A stretch of DNA of 64,000 nt from a bacterium (GTDB lineage Bacteria; Bacillota; Bacilli; Lactobacillales; Streptococcaceae). The DNA lies in NCBI GenBank assembly GCA_905221125.1, contig CAJNBY010000008.1, forward strand, positions 15,117-79,116, read 5' to 3'. Both the position numbers and the translations under genes were made by a program. The notes under the pieces were generated by a model. It ran no database searches, was not told the origin of the DNA, and saw nothing but the letters and a program-made list of their open reading frames with translations. Positions 26,150-36,644 of the stretch are shown in pieces (the first letter of the stretch is position 1; every line of letters starts with the position of its first letter).

Positions 26150-26776
26150 TTAATCCAACAGTCTGACTTCCTTTGCTACTTTTCGTAGAAATTTTTCTCT
26201 TGTTAAACTTGTATTCACTTCACGTCCTAACTCTCCTAAGATTGAAACCCTCTTTGTTTTTATGCCACAATGATTCAGGACAGCATTCTTTAATACTGAT
26301 ATCCCATAACTGTCTGGAATGTTAACTGGACCTGAAAATACTTTGTACCACCAAGTTGGTGCCATAGATGTTGCATAAATACTAGCTGTTTTTCCTTTTA
26401 GTAACTTTTTAAACTGATTACCTCTCAAGTAGTTCAAAATAAAGCTTCCTCGATTATTTGCTGAGTATGCAATGCCTGGCGTAAAAACACGATCAATCCA
26501 CCCCTTCAATAGACTAGGCATACTACTCCACCAAATAGGATAAACAAAAATGAAATGATCTGCCCACTGGATTAATTCCTGAGAGCGTAGAATAAACGGA
26601 TCGTCCTCCATCCTTTGTCGATAACCATAACGTAAAACAGGATCAAACTCCTCTGCATTAAGATTAATCATTTCAAGTTCATGTCTCTTTGAGTCTATAT
26701 TTTCTACAATCGTTTGAAAAATTGCTTGGCAGTAACTTTCTTTATCAGGATGTCCATTAATAACTAAAATATTCAT
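26150..26776 (-). CDS. flavodoxin-fold NAD(P)H dehydrogenase (quinone)-like protein
   Basis: The 208-residue protein of the KefF/MdaB/NQO1-like family has ILVINGHPDKESYCQAI at the N terminus (FMN/FAD phosphate loop), FVYPIWWSSMPSLLKGWIDRVFTPGIAY (about residues 77-104) and GKTASIYATSMAP. Family members reduce quinones or other electrophiles with NAD(P)H in two-electron steps. The physiological acceptor is unknown. It lies between uvrB (9 bases) and the GNAT gene, so it may be cotranscribed with uvrB. Confidence 0.85.
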   Translation of the reverse strand: MNILVINGHPDKESYCQAIFQTIVENIDSKRHELEMINLNAEEFDPVLRYGYRQRMEDDPFILRSQELIQWADHFIFVYPIWWSSMPSLLKGWIDRVFTPGIAYSANNRGSFILNYLRGNQFKKLLKGKTASIYATSMAPTWWYKVFSGPVNIPDSYGISVLKNAVLNHCGIKTKRVSILGELGREVNTSLTREKFLRKVAKEVRLLD

Positions 26777-26785
26777 AAAATTCCC

Positions 26786-28774
26786 CTAATCCAACTCCTT
26801 GACTTCCAGCATCATATCACGAATCTGAGCTGCTAGTTCAAAGTCAAGCACTTCGACAGCTTCTTGCATTTGTTTTTCGAGTTTTTTGACGAGTTCTTTG
26901 CGCTCTTGTTTGTTTAGACTATTGATATCGACTTCTTTGTCCTCTTCCTTAGCAACTGCCTTGGTCACGGCAATCAGGTCACGGATTTCTTTCTTGATTG
27001 TCTGTGGTACGATACCATGTTCTTCATTATAAGCCATCTGGATCTTCCGACGACGAGCCGTTTCATCGATGGCACGTTGCATAGACTGAGTCATCGTGTC
27101 TGCATACATGATGACATGGCCTTCGCTGTTACGAGCAGCACGTCCAATGGTCTGGATGAGTCCACGCTCGTTTCGAAGGAAACCTTCCTTGTCAGCATCG
27201 AGAATAGCTACGAGACTCACTTCAGGTACGTCAATCCCTTCACGAAGGAGGTTGATTCCGACCAAGACATCAAAGACACCCAAGCGCAAGTCACGGATAA
27301 TCTCCGTCCGTTCCAAGGTCTTAATATCCGAGTGCATGTACTTGACCTTGATACCCATTTCTTTGAAGTAGTCGGTCAAGTCTTCTGCCATCTTCTTGGT
27401 CAAGGTAGTGATAAAGGTTCGCTCGTTCTTTTCAACACGAGCATTGATTTCACCTAAGAGGTCATCAATCTGTCCCATAGTCGGCCGGACTTCCACCTCA
27501 GGATCCAAAAGACCTGTCGGACGAATGATTTGCTCAATCACTGTCTCGGTCTGTTCATTTTCATAGTCGCCTGGTGTCGCTGAAACGTAAACAATCTGGT
27601 GTACATGACTTTCAAACTCCTCACGACGAAGAGGTCGATTGTCCAAGGCGGACGGTAAACGGAAACCATAATTAACCAGCATTTCCTTACGCGAACGGTC
27701 TCCATTATACATTCCCTTGATTTGCCCCATGGTCATGTGACTTTCATCAATCATAATCAAGAAATCATCTGGGAAGAAGTCGAGCAGCGTATAAGGAGGC
27801 TCTCCTTCGCTACGACCATCCATGTGACGTGAGTAGTTTTCGACACCGTTTGTATAGCCCATCTCACGCAGCATTTCAATATCATACTCTGTCCGCTGTT
27901 TCAAACGCTGGGCTTCAAGTAATTTGCCTTCCTTCTCAAAGACAGCCAACTGCTCCTCCAACTCTGCCTGAATCTTGGCAATGGCAACTTCCATGTGGTC
28001 GTCATTGGTCACAAAGTGAGTCGCTGGGAAAATCGCCAAATGATCCACTTCTCCCAATACCTGACCTGTCAAAGCTTCAACCTCACGAATACGGTCAATT
28101 TCGTCTCCAAAAAATTCTACTCGAAAGGCATGCTCATCACGAGAGGCTGGGAAAATCTCCACTACATCCCCACGAACGCGAAATCTTCCCCGTTGAAAAT
28201 CAATATCGTTTCTCTCAAACTGAATATCGACCAAATCATTCAAAAGTTTATCACGAGAAATTTCCAGACCTGGGCGCAGACTTACAACACTGTCAGCGTA
28301 TTCCTTAGGCGAACCCAAACCATAGATACAAGAGACTGAGGCCACAACAATGACATCATTACGCTCCAAAAGGGCTGAGGTCGCTGAGTGACGAAGTTTG
28401 TCAATCTCGTCATTGACAGAGCTGTCCTTTTCAATATAGGTATCACTAGAAGGCACATAGGCCTCTGGTTGGTAATAGTCATAGTAAGACACAAAGTACT
28501 CAACTGCATTTTCAGGGAAAAATTCCTTAAACTCCCCATAGAGCTGTCCTGCCAGAGTTTTATTGTGAGCAATGACTAGAGTGGGTTTATTGACTTTGGA
28601 AATGACCTGACTCATGGTATAGGTCTTCCCTGTACCAGTCGCCCCCATCAGAATCTGAGCTTTTTCACCCCCCTCGATATTATCTACCAACTGTTCGATA
28701 GCTTGAGGTTGGTCTCCTGAAGGTTGATATTTTGATACTAGTTTAAATTGATTATCTGTAATGCGGTTAATCAT
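26786..28774 (-). CDS. uvrB: excinuclease ABC subunit B
   Basis: UvrB verifies DNA damage with UvrA and recruits UvrC for incision. The 662-residue protein has Walker [13 protein letters not shown] (about residues 43-54), the beta-hairpin [23 protein letters not shown] (about residues 93-115), motif [14 protein letters not shown], helicase motifs [33 protein letters not shown] and QTIGRAARN, and the C-terminal UVR domain that binds UvrC ([22 protein letters not shown]). Confidence 0.98.
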   Translation of the reverse strand: MINRITDNQFKLVSKYQPSGDQPQAIEQLVDNIEGGEKAQILMGATGTGKTYTMSQVISKVNKPTLVIAHNKTLAGQLYGEFKEFFPENAVEYFVSYYDYYQPEAYVPSSDTYIEKDSSVNDEIDKLRHSATSALLERNDVIVVASVSCIYGLGSPKEYADSVVSLRPGLEISRDKLLNDLVDIQFERNDIDFQRGRFRVRGDVVEIFPASRDEHAFRVEFFGDEIDRIREVEALTGQVLGEVDHLAIFPATHFVTNDDHMEVAIAKIQAELEEQLAVFEKEGKLLEAQRLKQRTEYDIEMLREMGYTNGVENYSRHMDGRSEGEPPYTLLDFFPDDFLIMIDESHMTMGQIKGMYNGDRSRKEMLVNYGFRLPSALDNRPLRREEFESHVHQIVYVSATPGDYENEQTETVIEQIIRPTGLLDPEVEVRPTMGQIDDLLGEINARVEKNERTFITTLTKKMAEDLTDYFKEMGIKVKYMHSDIKTLERTEIIRDLRLGVFDVLVGINLLREGIDVPEVSLVAILDADKEGFLRNERGLIQTIGRAARNSEGHVIMYADTMTQSMQRAIDETARRRKIQMAYNEEHGIVPQTIKKEIRDLIAVTKAVAKEEDKEVDINSLNKQERKELVKKLEKQMQEAVEVLDFELAAQIRDMMLEVKELD

Positions 28775-28834
28775 AAGAATCCTCTCTCGATGTGCTATTC
28801 CTATTTTAGCATACTTGTAACATTTTCACGAAGA

Positions 28835-28861
28835 AAAGGACGGACCTAAGTCACATCCTTT
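28835..28861 (-). terminator. Rho-independent terminator of the CPBP gene
   Basis: AAAGGATG and CGTCCTTT (minus-strand reading) form an 8-pair stem including one T-G pair around about 10 bases, followed by T-rich sequence. The left arm contains the last codons and overlaps the TGA stop of the CPBP gene. Confidence 0.7.
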
Positions 28862-29804
28862 CATTTTCTTTCTTTAATCGATAGACGAGATAGACAATCA
28901 GCAGTAGTAAGACCAGACTTGTCATGATAGATCCTTCTATCCCAAAAGAGCCACCTGATAGCCAGCTCTGATTACCTTGTGGTAAAAAGGTCATTAGCGA
29001 TGTACCCGACGGCTGACCACTAACTAAAATCCCAAATAAATTTCCCTGAGCAAAATTCCAGGCGCCATGAATACCTGCTACACCCCAAACTGTATCAGTT
29101 TTGAGGAGGTAAAGTGACATGGCAACTCCGAATAAAAAGAGATTCACTAGAGATAGAGGGGTGAGACCAGAATTTCCCGCATGAAGCAGGGTAAAGAACA
29201 GGCTAGATATGAAAACAGCAAGTTTTAGATTGGTTCTTGAGGCCAATTGAGGAAGGAGCCAAGCACGGGCCACTACTTCTTCTGTTGTCCCCTGTAAAAT
29301 CCAAAATGGAATGGTAAAAATGACAAAGGCAAGCGAATAAGGATTCAAGTGAATGGACTCAAAACGATATTGCCCTAAGGCTACTAAACCTAACAAGGTC
29401 AGAAGAAAAAGTGCCAGACCTATACCAAATCCTTTAAGAAGATTGCTGACGAAATTTTCTTTATAAAATCCTAAAGTTCGAATAGGTCTTTTCTCAACTT
29501 TTCTAGTCCATCTGAACACAGTGTTGAGAACGAAACCAAAGGCCAGCAATTCTAAAATTAAACGAAAGTCACCTGTTTTATCCGTCAAGCTCTGATGCAA
29601 GGTCTGCAAGTAGGTTGCAAGATTTTGACCAGCCTCTCCAAAATTTCTAGCAAGTCCGACGAGAGCTAACAAACTAATACCATATAAAGTATAAGCCACA
29701 AACTCTCCTATGAAGACAAAAACAAAGGCTAACAAGGGGCTTGTGTAAATGTTTAAACTCATTTTTGAAGCTTGGAAGTCTTTAAATATTCTTTTGTTCT
29801 TCAT
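28851..29804 (-). CDS. CPBP-family intramembrane metalloprotease
   Basis: The 317-residue membrane protein has about eight hydrophobic segments and the CPBP (Abi/CAAX-like) motifs: GTTEEVVARAWLLPQLA (EExxxR, about residues 172-188), FTLLHAGNSG (FxxxH) and HGAWNFAQGN (HxxxN). Such proteins are linked in Gram-positive bacteria to bacteriocin self-immunity or processing of membrane peptides. No bacteriocin gene is nearby, so the substrate is unknown. It is monocistronic, with AT-rich TATAAT boxes just upstream of its AAGGA site. Confidence 0.82.
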   Translation of the reverse strand: MKNKRIFKDFQASKMSLNIYTSPLLAFVFVFIGEFVAYTLYGISLLALVGLARNFGEAGQNLATYLQTLHQSLTDKTGDFRLILELLAFGFVLNTVFRWTRKVEKRPIRTLGFYKENFVSNLLKGFGIGLALFLLTLLGLVALGQYRFESIHLNPYSLAFVIFTIPFWILQGTTEEVVARAWLLPQLASRTNLKLAVFISSLFFTLLHAGNSGLTPLSLVNLFLFGVAMSLYLLKTDTVWGVAGIHGAWNFAQGNLFGILVSGQPSGTSLMTFLPQGNQSWLSGGSFGIEGSIMTSLVLLLLIVYLVYRLKKENERM

Positions 29805-29918
29805 ATCCTTGTCCTCTTTTCTTCTATTATATACTATTATTATAGCACTTTATAGTAGCAATTCAAGAAAGAAAAGAAATAATCAATGTTATATTTTCTG
29901 ACACAAAAATATAAAAAT

Positions 29919-29947
29919 TTGCCTTTTTTTAATTTTTCTGATATAAT
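29919..29947 (+). promoter_or_regulatory. promoter of the amino-acid ABC transporter operon
   Basis: TTGCCT (29919-29924) and TATAAT (29942-29947) are 17 bases apart, 29 bases before the start codon. Confidence 0.7.
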
Positions 29948-29976
29948 GGGAAAATATTCGGAAAAGGAGACTAAAA

Positions 29977-32142
29977 ATGAAGAAAAAATTTCTAGCATTT
30001 TTGCTAATTTTATTCCCAATTTTCTCATTAGGTATTGCGAAGGCAGAGACGATTAAGATTGTGTCTGATACAGCCTATGCGCCTTTTGAGTTTAAAGATT
30101 CAGATCAAACTTATAAAGGAATTGATGTTGACATTATCAACAAAGTCGCTGAGATTAAAGGATGGAACATTCAGATGTCCTATCCTGGATTTGACGCAGC
30201 AGTCAATGCGGTTCAAGCTGGTCAAGCTGACGCTATCATGGCAGGGATGACAAAGACGAAAGAACGTGAAAAAGTCTTTACCATGTCTGATACTTACTAT
30301 GATACAAAAGTTGTCATTGCAACTACAAAGGCACACAAGATTAGCAAGTACGACCAATTGTCTGGCAAAACTGTTGGTGTTAAAAACGGAACTGCTGCCC
30401 AACGTTTTCTTGAAACGATTAAAGATAAATACGGCTTTACTATTAAAACATTTGACACTAGTGATTTGATGAACAACAGCTTAAGCGCTGGTTCCATCGA
30501 TGCTATGATGGATGATAAACCTGTTATCGAGTATGCCATTAACCAAGGGCAAGACCTCCATATTGAAATGGATGGTGAGGCTGTAGGTAGCTTTGCTTTC
30601 GGTGTGAAAAAAGGAAGCAAATACGAGCACTTGGTTACTGAATTTAACCAAGCCTTAGCTGAGATGAAAAAAGATGGTAGTCTTGATAAAATCATCAAGA
30701 AATGGACTGCTTCATCATCTTCAGCAGTGCCAACTACAACTACTCTAGCAGGATTAAAAGCTATTCCTGTTAAAGCTAAATACATCATTGCCAGCGATTC
30801 TTCTTTTGCACCTTTTGTTTTCCAAAATTCAAGCAACCAATTTACTGGTATTGATATGGAATTGATTAAGGCTATCGCTAAAGACCAAGGTTTTGAAATT
30901 GAAATTACCAATCCTGGTTTTGATGCCGCTATCAGTGCTGTCCAAGCTGGTCAAGCAGATGGTATCATTGCTGGTATGTCTGTCACAGATGCTCGTAAGG
31001 CAACTTTTGACTTCTCAGAATCATATTACACTGCTAATACTATCCTTGGTGTCAAAGAATCAAGTACTATTGCTTCTTATGAAGATTTGAAAGGGAAAAC
31101 AGTCGGTGTTAAAAACGGAACTGCTTCTCAAACCTTCCTAACAGAAAATCAAAGCAAATACGGTTACAAAATCAAAACCTTCGCTGATGGTTCATCAATG
31201 TATGACAGTTTAAATACTGGTGCCATTGATGCTGTTATGGATGATGAGCCTGTTCTCAAATATTCTATCAGTCAAGGTCAAAAATTGAAAACACCAATCG
31301 CTGGAACTCCAATCGGTGAAACAGCCTTTGCCGTTAAAAAAGGCACAAATCCAGAATTGATTGAAATGTTCAACAACGGACTTGCAAACCTTAAAGCAAA
31401 CGGGGAATTCCAAAAGATTCTTGACAAATACCTAGCTAGCGAATCTTCAACTACATCATCAAGCACTGTTGATGAAACAACTATCTGGGGCTTGCTTCAA
31501 AACAACTACAAGCAACTCCTTAGCGGTCTTGGCATCACTCTTGCTCTAGCTCTTATCTCGTTTGCGATTGCCATTGTCATCGGGATTATCTTCGGTATGT
31601 TTAGCGTTAGCCCATACAAATCTCTTCGTGTGATCTCTGAGATTTTCGTTGACGTTATCCGTGGTATTCCATTGATGATTCTTGCAGCCTTCATCTTCTG
31701 GGGAATTCCAAACTTTATCGAGTCTATCACAGGCCAACAAAGCCCAATTAACGACTTTGTAGCTGGTACCATTGCCCTATCTCTCAATGCAGCTGCTTAT
31801 ATCGCTGAGATCGTTCGTGGTGGTATTCAGGCCGTTCCAGTTGGACAAATGGAAGCCAGCCGAAGCTTGGGTATCTCTTATGGAAAAACCATGCGTAAGA
31901 TTATTTTGCCACAAGCAACTAAATTGATGTTGCCAAACTTTGTTAACCAATTCGTTATCGCACTTAAAGATACAACAATCGTATCTGCTATCGGTTTGGT
32001 TGAACTCTTCCAAACTGGTAAGATTATCATTGCCCGTAACTACCAAAGTTTCAAGATGTATGCAATCCTTGCTATCTTCTATCTTGTAATTATCACACTT
32101 TTGACTAAACTAGCGAAACGCTTAGAAAAGAGGATTCGTTAA
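29977..32142 (+). CDS. amino-acid ABC transporter: two fused substrate-binding domains plus permease (GlnPH-like)
   Basis: The 721-residue protein has a signal peptide (residues 1-23), then two tandem family-3 binding domains. Domain 1 spans about 25-245 ([35 protein letters not shown]). Domain 2 spans about 260-490 ([35 protein letters not shown]). A His/Glu/Gln/Arg-type permease domain follows (about 505-720, with [20 protein letters not shown], the EAA loop). The fused layout matches lactococcal GlnP, which imports glutamine and glutamate; the specificity of each domain here is unknown. Its TAA overlaps the ATG of the ATPase gene by one base. Confidence 0.9.
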   Translation: MKKKFLAFLLILFPIFSLGIAKAETIKIVSDTAYAPFEFKDSDQTYKGIDVDIINKVAEIKGWNIQMSYPGFDAAVNAVQAGQADAIMAGMTKTKEREKVFTMSDTYYDTKVVIATTKAHKISKYDQLSGKTVGVKNGTAAQRFLETIKDKYGFTIKTFDTSDLMNNSLSAGSIDAMMDDKPVIEYAINQGQDLHIEMDGEAVGSFAFGVKKGSKYEHLVTEFNQALAEMKKDGSLDKIIKKWTASSSSAVPTTTTLAGLKAIPVKAKYIIASDSSFAPFVFQNSSNQFTGIDMELIKAIAKDQGFEIEITNPGFDAAISAVQAGQADGIIAGMSVTDARKATFDFSESYYTANTILGVKESSTIASYEDLKGKTVGVKNGTASQTFLTENQSKYGYKIKTFADGSSMYDSLNTGAIDAVMDDEPVLKYSISQGQKLKTPIAGTPIGETAFAVKKGTNPELIEMFNNGLANLKANGEFQKILDKYLASESSTTSSSTVDETTIWGLLQNNYKQLLSGLGITLALALISFAIAIVIGIIFGMFSVSPYKSLRVISEIFVDVIRGIPLMILAAFIFWGIPNFIESITGQQSPINDFVAGTIALSLNAAAYIAEIVRGGIQAVPVGQMEASRSLGISYGKTMRKIILPQATKLMLPNFVNQFVIALKDTTIVSAIGLVELFQTGKIIIARNYQSFKMYAILAIFYLVIITLLTKLAKRLEKRIR

Positions 32143-32882
32143 TGGCAAAATTAAAAATTGATGTAAATGATTTACACAAAAGCTACGGAAAAAATGAAGT
32201 TTTAAAAGGAATTACGACTAAGTTCTATGAAGGCGATGTTGTTTGTATCATCGGTCCTTCAGGTTCTGGTAAGTCAACCTTCCTTCGTAGCCTTAATCTT
32301 CTAGAAGAGGTCACTAGTGGTCACATCACTGTGAACGGTTATGACTTAACTGAAAAAACAACCAACGTCGATCACGTCCGTGAAAATATCGGGATGGTGT
32401 TCCAACACTTCAACCTCTTCCCACATATGTCTGTTTTGGACAACATCACCTTTGCTCCTATTGAGCACAAGTTGATGACTAAGGAAGAGGCTGAGAAATT
32501 GGGAATGGAGTTGCTTGAAAAGGTTGGACTAGCAGATAAAGCTAATGCTAACCCAGATAGCCTATCAGGTGGTCAAAAACAACGTGTGGCCATCGCTCGT
32601 GGACTAGCAATGAATCCTGATATCATGCTCTTTGATGAACCAACTTCTGCCCTTGACCCTGAGATGGTCGGAGACGTACTGAACGTTATGAAGGAATTGG
32701 CTGAGCAAGGTATGACCATGATTATCGTAACCCATGAGATGGGATTTGCCCGTCAGGTTGCCAACCGCGTTATCTTTACTGCAGATGGCGAGTTCCTTGA
32801 AGACGGAACACCTGATCAAATCTTTGATAACCCACAGCACCCACGTCTGAAAGAGTTCTTGGACAAGGTCTTAAACGTCTAA
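32142..32882 (+). CDS. amino-acid ABC transporter ATP-binding protein (GlnQ-like)
   Basis: This 246-residue ABC ATPase has Walker [13 protein letters not shown] (about residues 38-49), Q-loop [15 protein letters not shown], signature [17 protein letters not shown], Walker [16 protein letters not shown] and the H-loop [10 protein letters not shown]. It powers import by the fused binding-permease protein encoded immediately upstream, with which it is translationally coupled (TAATG). A terminator follows its stop codon. Confidence 0.94.
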   Translation: MAKLKIDVNDLHKSYGKNEVLKGITTKFYEGDVVCIIGPSGSGKSTFLRSLNLLEEVTSGHITVNGYDLTEKTTNVDHVRENIGMVFQHFNLFPHMSVLDNITFAPIEHKLMTKEEAEKLGMELLEKVGLADKANANPDSLSGGQKQRVAIARGLAMNPDIMLFDEPTSALDPEMVGDVLNVMKELAEQGMTMIIVTHEMGFARQVANRVIFTADGEFLEDGTPDQIFDNPQHPRLKEFLDKVLNV

Positions 32883-32886
32883 ACTT

Positions 32887-32916
32887 AAACTGTAAGGATT
32901 TCCTTGCAGTTTTTTT
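32887..32916 (+). terminator. Rho-independent terminator of the amino-acid ABC operon
   Basis: AAACTGTAAGG (32887-32897) and CCTTGCAGTTT (32902-32912) form an 11-position stem with one T-G pair and a 4-base loop, followed by a T-run. Confidence 0.9.
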
Positions 32917-33032
32917 CTATCTCGTATTGGATTTTTTGATTTTTCGGAAAATTATGTTAGAATTAAGTTTATGAAATGAGGTTTCCTCATACCTAGCAAG
33001 ACTAGGAATAAAAATAGAAATTAGGTAGCTAG

Positions 33033-34520
33033 ATGTCATCTAAGGTTATTGTTACAATTTTCGGTGCGAGTGGAGACCTGGCTAAACGCAAGCTCTACCC
33101 TTCCCTGTTTAGACTATATAAATCCGGCAATCTTTCCAAACACTTTGCCGTTATTGGAACTGCCCGTCGTCCTTGGAGTAAGGAATATTTTGAATCTGTT
33201 GTAGTCGAATCTATCCTTGATTTGGCAGATAGTACCGAACAGGCTCAGGAGTTTGCTAGCCACTTCTACTATCAAAGTCATGATGTCAATGATACAGAAC
33301 ACTACATTGCTCTACGTCAATTACAGGCTGAACTAAATGACAAGTACCAAGCTGAACACAACAAGCTCTTCTTCTTGTCTATGGCTCCTCAGTTCTTTGG
33401 AACCATTGCTAAGCACCTCAAGTCTGAAAACATTGTAGATGGAAAAGGTTTTGAGCGTTTAATCGTTGAGAAACCATTTGGTACAGATTACGCAACTGCA
33501 AGCAAGTTGAATGACGAACTCCTAGCGACATTTAACGAAGAACAAATTTTCCGTATCGACCATTATCTTGGTAAGGAAATGATTCAAAGCATCTTTGCAG
33601 TTCGCTTTGCCAATCTGATCTTTGAAAATGTCTGGAACAAGGACTTTATCGACAATGTTCAAATTACCTTTGCAGAGCGCTTGGGTGTAGAAGAACGTGG
33701 TGGCTACTATGACCAATCTGGTGCCCTCCGCGACATGGTACAAAACCATACTTTGCAACTACTTTCCCTCCTTGCCATGGATAAGCCAGCAAGTTTCACA
33801 AAAGATGAGATTCGAGCTGAAAAGATTAAGGTCTTTAAAAACCTCTATCATCCAACTGATGAAGAGCTTAAAGAACACTTTATCCGTGGTCAATACCGTT
33901 CTGGTAAGATTGATGGCATGAAATACATTTCTTATCGTAGCGAGCCAAATGTAAATCCAGAGTCAACAACTGAAACATTTGCATCTGGTGCCTTCTTTGT
34001 GGACAGCGATCGCTTCCGTGGTGTTCCTTTCTTCTTCCGTACTGGTAAACGTTTGACTGAAAAAGGAACTCATGTCAACATCGTCTTTAAACAAATGGAC
34101 TCTATCTTTGGAGAACCACTTGCTCCAAACATTTTGACCATCTATATCCAGCCAACAGAAGGCTTCTCTCTCAGCCTAAATGGGAAACAAGTAGGAGAAG
34201 AATTCAACTTGGCTCCTAACTCACTTGATTACCGTACAGATGCGACCGCAACTGGTGCTTCTCCAGAACCATACGAGAAATTGATTTATGATGTCTTAAA
34301 TAACAACTCAACTAACTTTAGCCATTGGGATGAAGTTGGTGCGTCATGGAAATTGATTGACCGTATCGAAGAGCTCTGGGCTGAAAATGGTGTACCACTA
34401 CATGACTATAAAGCTGGAAGCATGGGACCTCAAGCAAGCTTTGACTTACTTGAAAAATTCGGTGCCACATGGACTTGGCAACCAGATATCGCCTACCGTC
34501 AAGATGGTCGTTTAGAGTAA
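33033..34520 (+). CDS. zwf: glucose-6-phosphate 1-dehydrogenase
   Basis: Zwf catalyses the first step of the oxidative pentose phosphate pathway and makes NADPH. The 495-residue protein has the NADP-binding loop IFGASGDLAKRKLYPSLF (residues 9-26), the substrate/active-site signature FRIDHYLGKEMIQ (about residues 174-186), EKPFGTD and RTGKRLTEKGTHVNIVF. The AATTAGGTAG ribosome region precedes ATG 33033. The leader from about 32970 contains two small perfect hairpins. Streptococci lacking 6-phosphogluconate genes use this enzyme differently; those genes are not in this window. Confidence 0.96.
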   Translation: MSSKVIVTIFGASGDLAKRKLYPSLFRLYKSGNLSKHFAVIGTARRPWSKEYFESVVVESILDLADSTEQAQEFASHFYYQSHDVNDTEHYIALRQLQAELNDKYQAEHNKLFFLSMAPQFFGTIAKHLKSENIVDGKGFERLIVEKPFGTDYATASKLNDELLATFNEEQIFRIDHYLGKEMIQSIFAVRFANLIFENVWNKDFIDNVQITFAERLGVEERGGYYDQSGALRDMVQNHTLQLLSLLAMDKPASFTKDEIRAEKIKVFKNLYHPTDEELKEHFIRGQYRSGKIDGMKYISYRSEPNVNPESTTETFASGAFFVDSDRFRGVPFFFRTGKRLTEKGTHVNIVFKQMDSIFGEPLAPNILTIYIQPTEGFSLSLNGKQVGEEFNLAPNSLDYRTDATATGASPEPYEKLIYDVLNNNSTNFSHWDEVGASWKLIDRIEELWAENGVPLHDYKAGSMGPQASFDLLEKFGATWTWQPDIAYRQDGRLE

Positions 34521-34523
34521 AAA

Positions 34524-34560
34524 AATTTCCTGCAAGTTTGTTCCTTGCAGGATTTTTGTT
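34524..34560. terminator. bidirectional terminator between zwf and ftsY
   Basis: CCTGCAAG (34529-34536) and CTTGCAGG (34544-34551) form a perfect stem with A-runs before and T-runs after, so it can act on both strands. zwf and ftsY converge here. Confidence 0.88.
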
Positions 34561-34565
34561 TCTGA

Positions 34566-35822
34566 TTAGATTAAGCCTTCTAAGAGACCTTTCATAAAGT
34601 TTTCTGAGTTAAATTCTCCAATATCATCGATTTTTTCACCAAATCCAATCAATTTTACAGGAATATTGAGTTCTTCGCGGATGGCTAGAACAACACCACC
34701 TCGAGCAGTTCCATCAATCTTAGTCAAGACAATTCCTGTTAAAGGAGTGATTTTCGAAAATTCTTTTGCCTGTACAAGAGCATTTTGACCTGTTGATGCA
34801 TCAAGTGCCAAAAAGGTTTCATGCGGAGCTTCGGGCACAACACGTTTGATAATACGACCAATCTTTTCCAACTCAGCCATGAGGTTGTCCTTGTTTTGCA
34901 GACGACCAGCGGTGTCAATCATGAGAATATCGATACCTTCAGCTACGGCACGTTCCATGCCATCAAAGACTACACTAGCTGGATCAGCTTTTTCAGGTCC
35001 AGTCACTACTGGAACATCTACTCGTCGGCCCCATTCAGCTAGCTGCGCTACTGCTCCTGCACGGAAGGTATCTGCCGCAACCAGCATGACCTTCTTACCT
35101 GCTTGTTTGTAGCGGTGAGCTAGTTTCCCGATAGAAGTTGTCTTCCCAACACCATTGACCCCGACAAAGAGCATGACTGTCAATCCATCTTGGAAATGGA
35201 TACTTTCATCATAGTTGCCATCCTTTTCATAAAGCTCAACCAATTTCTCAATGATGACACGGCGTAGTGCGTCGGGTTTCTTAGCGTTTTCAAGCTTGGC
35301 TTCGTAGCGTAGCTCCTCAGTTAAGTTAGAAGCGACTTGGACACCAACATCACTCATGATCAGTAATTCTTCCAGTTCCTCGAAAAATTCTTCGTCAACA
35401 GAACGGAAGTTGGCAAAGAAGGCGTTCAAGCGAGCACCGAAGCCTGTGCGAGTTTTCTTAAGACTGCGGTCATATTTTTCCTGAACAGTTTCTTCTACCT
35501 GAGGAGTTTCTGGTTCAAGCACTTCAGAATTATTTTCTTCTACAACTTCTTCAAGCTCAGGATTCTCTTCCTCTGCGACTTCTTCTTGTTGAACTTCTAC
35601 AACTGGCTCTGAATCATAATTTTCTTCAACTGTGTCTTGTATTTCCTCTTCTTCAAATACAGCTTCTTCAGCAACTTCTGCTACTTCTTGAGAAACTTCC
35701 TCAGCTTCTGTAAGAGAAGGCTCAGCAGCTTCAGACAAATCAAGATTTTCCAGAGCTTCTTTTACAACTTCTTCGATTTTAGGTTCTTCTTTTTTTCCGA
35801 ATAGACGATCAAACAATCCCAT
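34566..35822 (-). CDS. ftsY: signal recognition particle receptor FtsY
   Basis: FtsY is the membrane-associated GTPase that receives SRP-ribosome complexes for cotranslational insertion. The 418-residue protein begins with a long acidic A domain (about residues 10-120, rich in Glu and Val). The NG domain follows: G1 VGVNGVGKTTSIGKLAHR, DTFRAGAVAQLAEW, G3 LMIDTAGRLQNK, G4 VLTKIDGTARGG, and GFGEKIDDIGEFNSENFMKGL at the end. It is last in the rnc-smc-HAD-HAD-ftsY cluster, 3 bases after the preceding gene. Confidence 0.96.
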   Translation of the reverse strand: MGLFDRLFGKKEEPKIEEVVKEALENLDLSEAAEPSLTEAEEVSQEVAEVAEEAVFEEEEIQDTVEENYDSEPVVEVQQEEVAEEENPELEEVVEENNSEVLEPETPQVEETVQEKYDRSLKKTRTGFGARLNAFFANFRSVDEEFFEELEELLIMSDVGVQVASNLTEELRYEAKLENAKKPDALRRVIIEKLVELYEKDGNYDESIHFQDGLTVMLFVGVNGVGKTTSIGKLAHRYKQAGKKVMLVAADTFRAGAVAQLAEWGRRVDVPVVTGPEKADPASVVFDGMERAVAEGIDILMIDTAGRLQNKDNLMAELEKIGRIIKRVVPEAPHETFLALDASTGQNALVQAKEFSKITPLTGIVLTKIDGTARGGVVLAIREELNIPVKLIGFGEKIDDIGEFNSENFMKGLLEGLI

Positions 35823-35825
35823 ATC

Positions 35826-36644
35826 TTAGTTCTCCTTTAGCACGTATTCTTCGATTGCCCAAGCAACAGCTTCTTCATCATTGGTCATTGGAGTCACCAC
35901 ATTTGCGACTGCCTTGACTTCAGGAACAGCGTTTTGCATGGCAACACCAAACCCTGCCCATTCAATCATAGAAAGGTCATTAGCTTCATCACCACAGGCC
36001 ATCACTTGGCTTTGATCAATTCCCAGATGGCTGATTAGTTTGGCTAAACCTGTTGCTTTGTGAACATTCTTTGGTGACCACTCTAGCAACATTTCACGTG
36101 ATTTAAAGATTTCATATTGGTCAAATAATTCTGGCGAAATCTTCTGAATGGCTGCATCCAAGGGTTCTTGAGCAAAGGCAGTCACGCATTTGTTGTAGGT
36201 CATTTGACTAGACAGGTCTTCAAAGTCCACTGGAACAAAAGTCAAAGCTGGATTGAATTTGGCATAAAGACTTTCTTGATCCGATTGGATTTGATATACA
36301 GTTCCTTCTGAAATAGCGTCAAGAGGCAGTGACAATTTCTCTGTTTCTTCATACAAGCGTGCCACATCATCATATGAAAAGACTGTCTTATCAAGGATTT
36401 CACCTGTATTTTTCTGAACCAAACCACCATTAAAAGTAATCGTATACTCATCTTCGTGGCCGTCAGTCCCTAGCTCATGGAGAAAGAAATCCATGGCTTT
36501 TAAGGGACGACCAGTTGTCAATACGACCTTGATACCACGATCACGCGCAGCTTTCAAGGTTGCCTTGGTACGATCCGTCAATCTTTTATCAGTAGTCAGC
36601 AAGGTGCCGTCCAAGTCCAATGCGATCAATTTTATATCTGCCAT
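35826..36644 (-). CDS. Cof-type HAD-superfamily phosphatase (first of two paralogues by map order)
   Basis: The 272-residue class-IIB HAD hydrolase has motif I LDLDGTLLTTDK (D9 nucleophile), motif II LTTGR and motif III/IV VMACGDEANDLSMIEWAGFGVAMQNA. Such enzymes dephosphorylate sugar phosphates, flavins or pyridoxal phosphate; the substrate cannot be read from sequence. It overlaps the neighbouring HAD gene by 1 base and precedes ftsY by 3 bases, so it is part of the smc operon. Confidence 0.9.
   Translation of the reverse strand: MADIKLIALDLDGTLLTTDKRLTDRTKATLKAARDRGIKVVLTTGRPLKAMDFFLHELGTDGHEDEYTITFNGGLVQKNTGEILDKTVFSYDDVARLYEETEKLSLPLDAISEGTVYQIQSDQESLYAKFNPALTFVPVDFEDLSSQMTYNKCVTAFAQEPLDAAIQKISPELFDQYEIFKSREMLLEWSPKNVHKATGLAKLISHLGIDQSQVMACGDEANDLSMIEWAGFGVAMQNAVPEVKAVANVVTPMTNDEEAVAWAIEEYVLKEN

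Noticed and set aside
27829..28308. A 159-residue open frame on the plus strand inside uvrB
   Set aside because: It is antisense to a fully conserved uvrB coding region, with no promoter or ribosome site.
30297..30911. A 204-residue open frame antisense to the ABC transporter gene
   Set aside because: It is a shadow of the tandem binding domains. Codon pattern and motifs belong to the plus strand.
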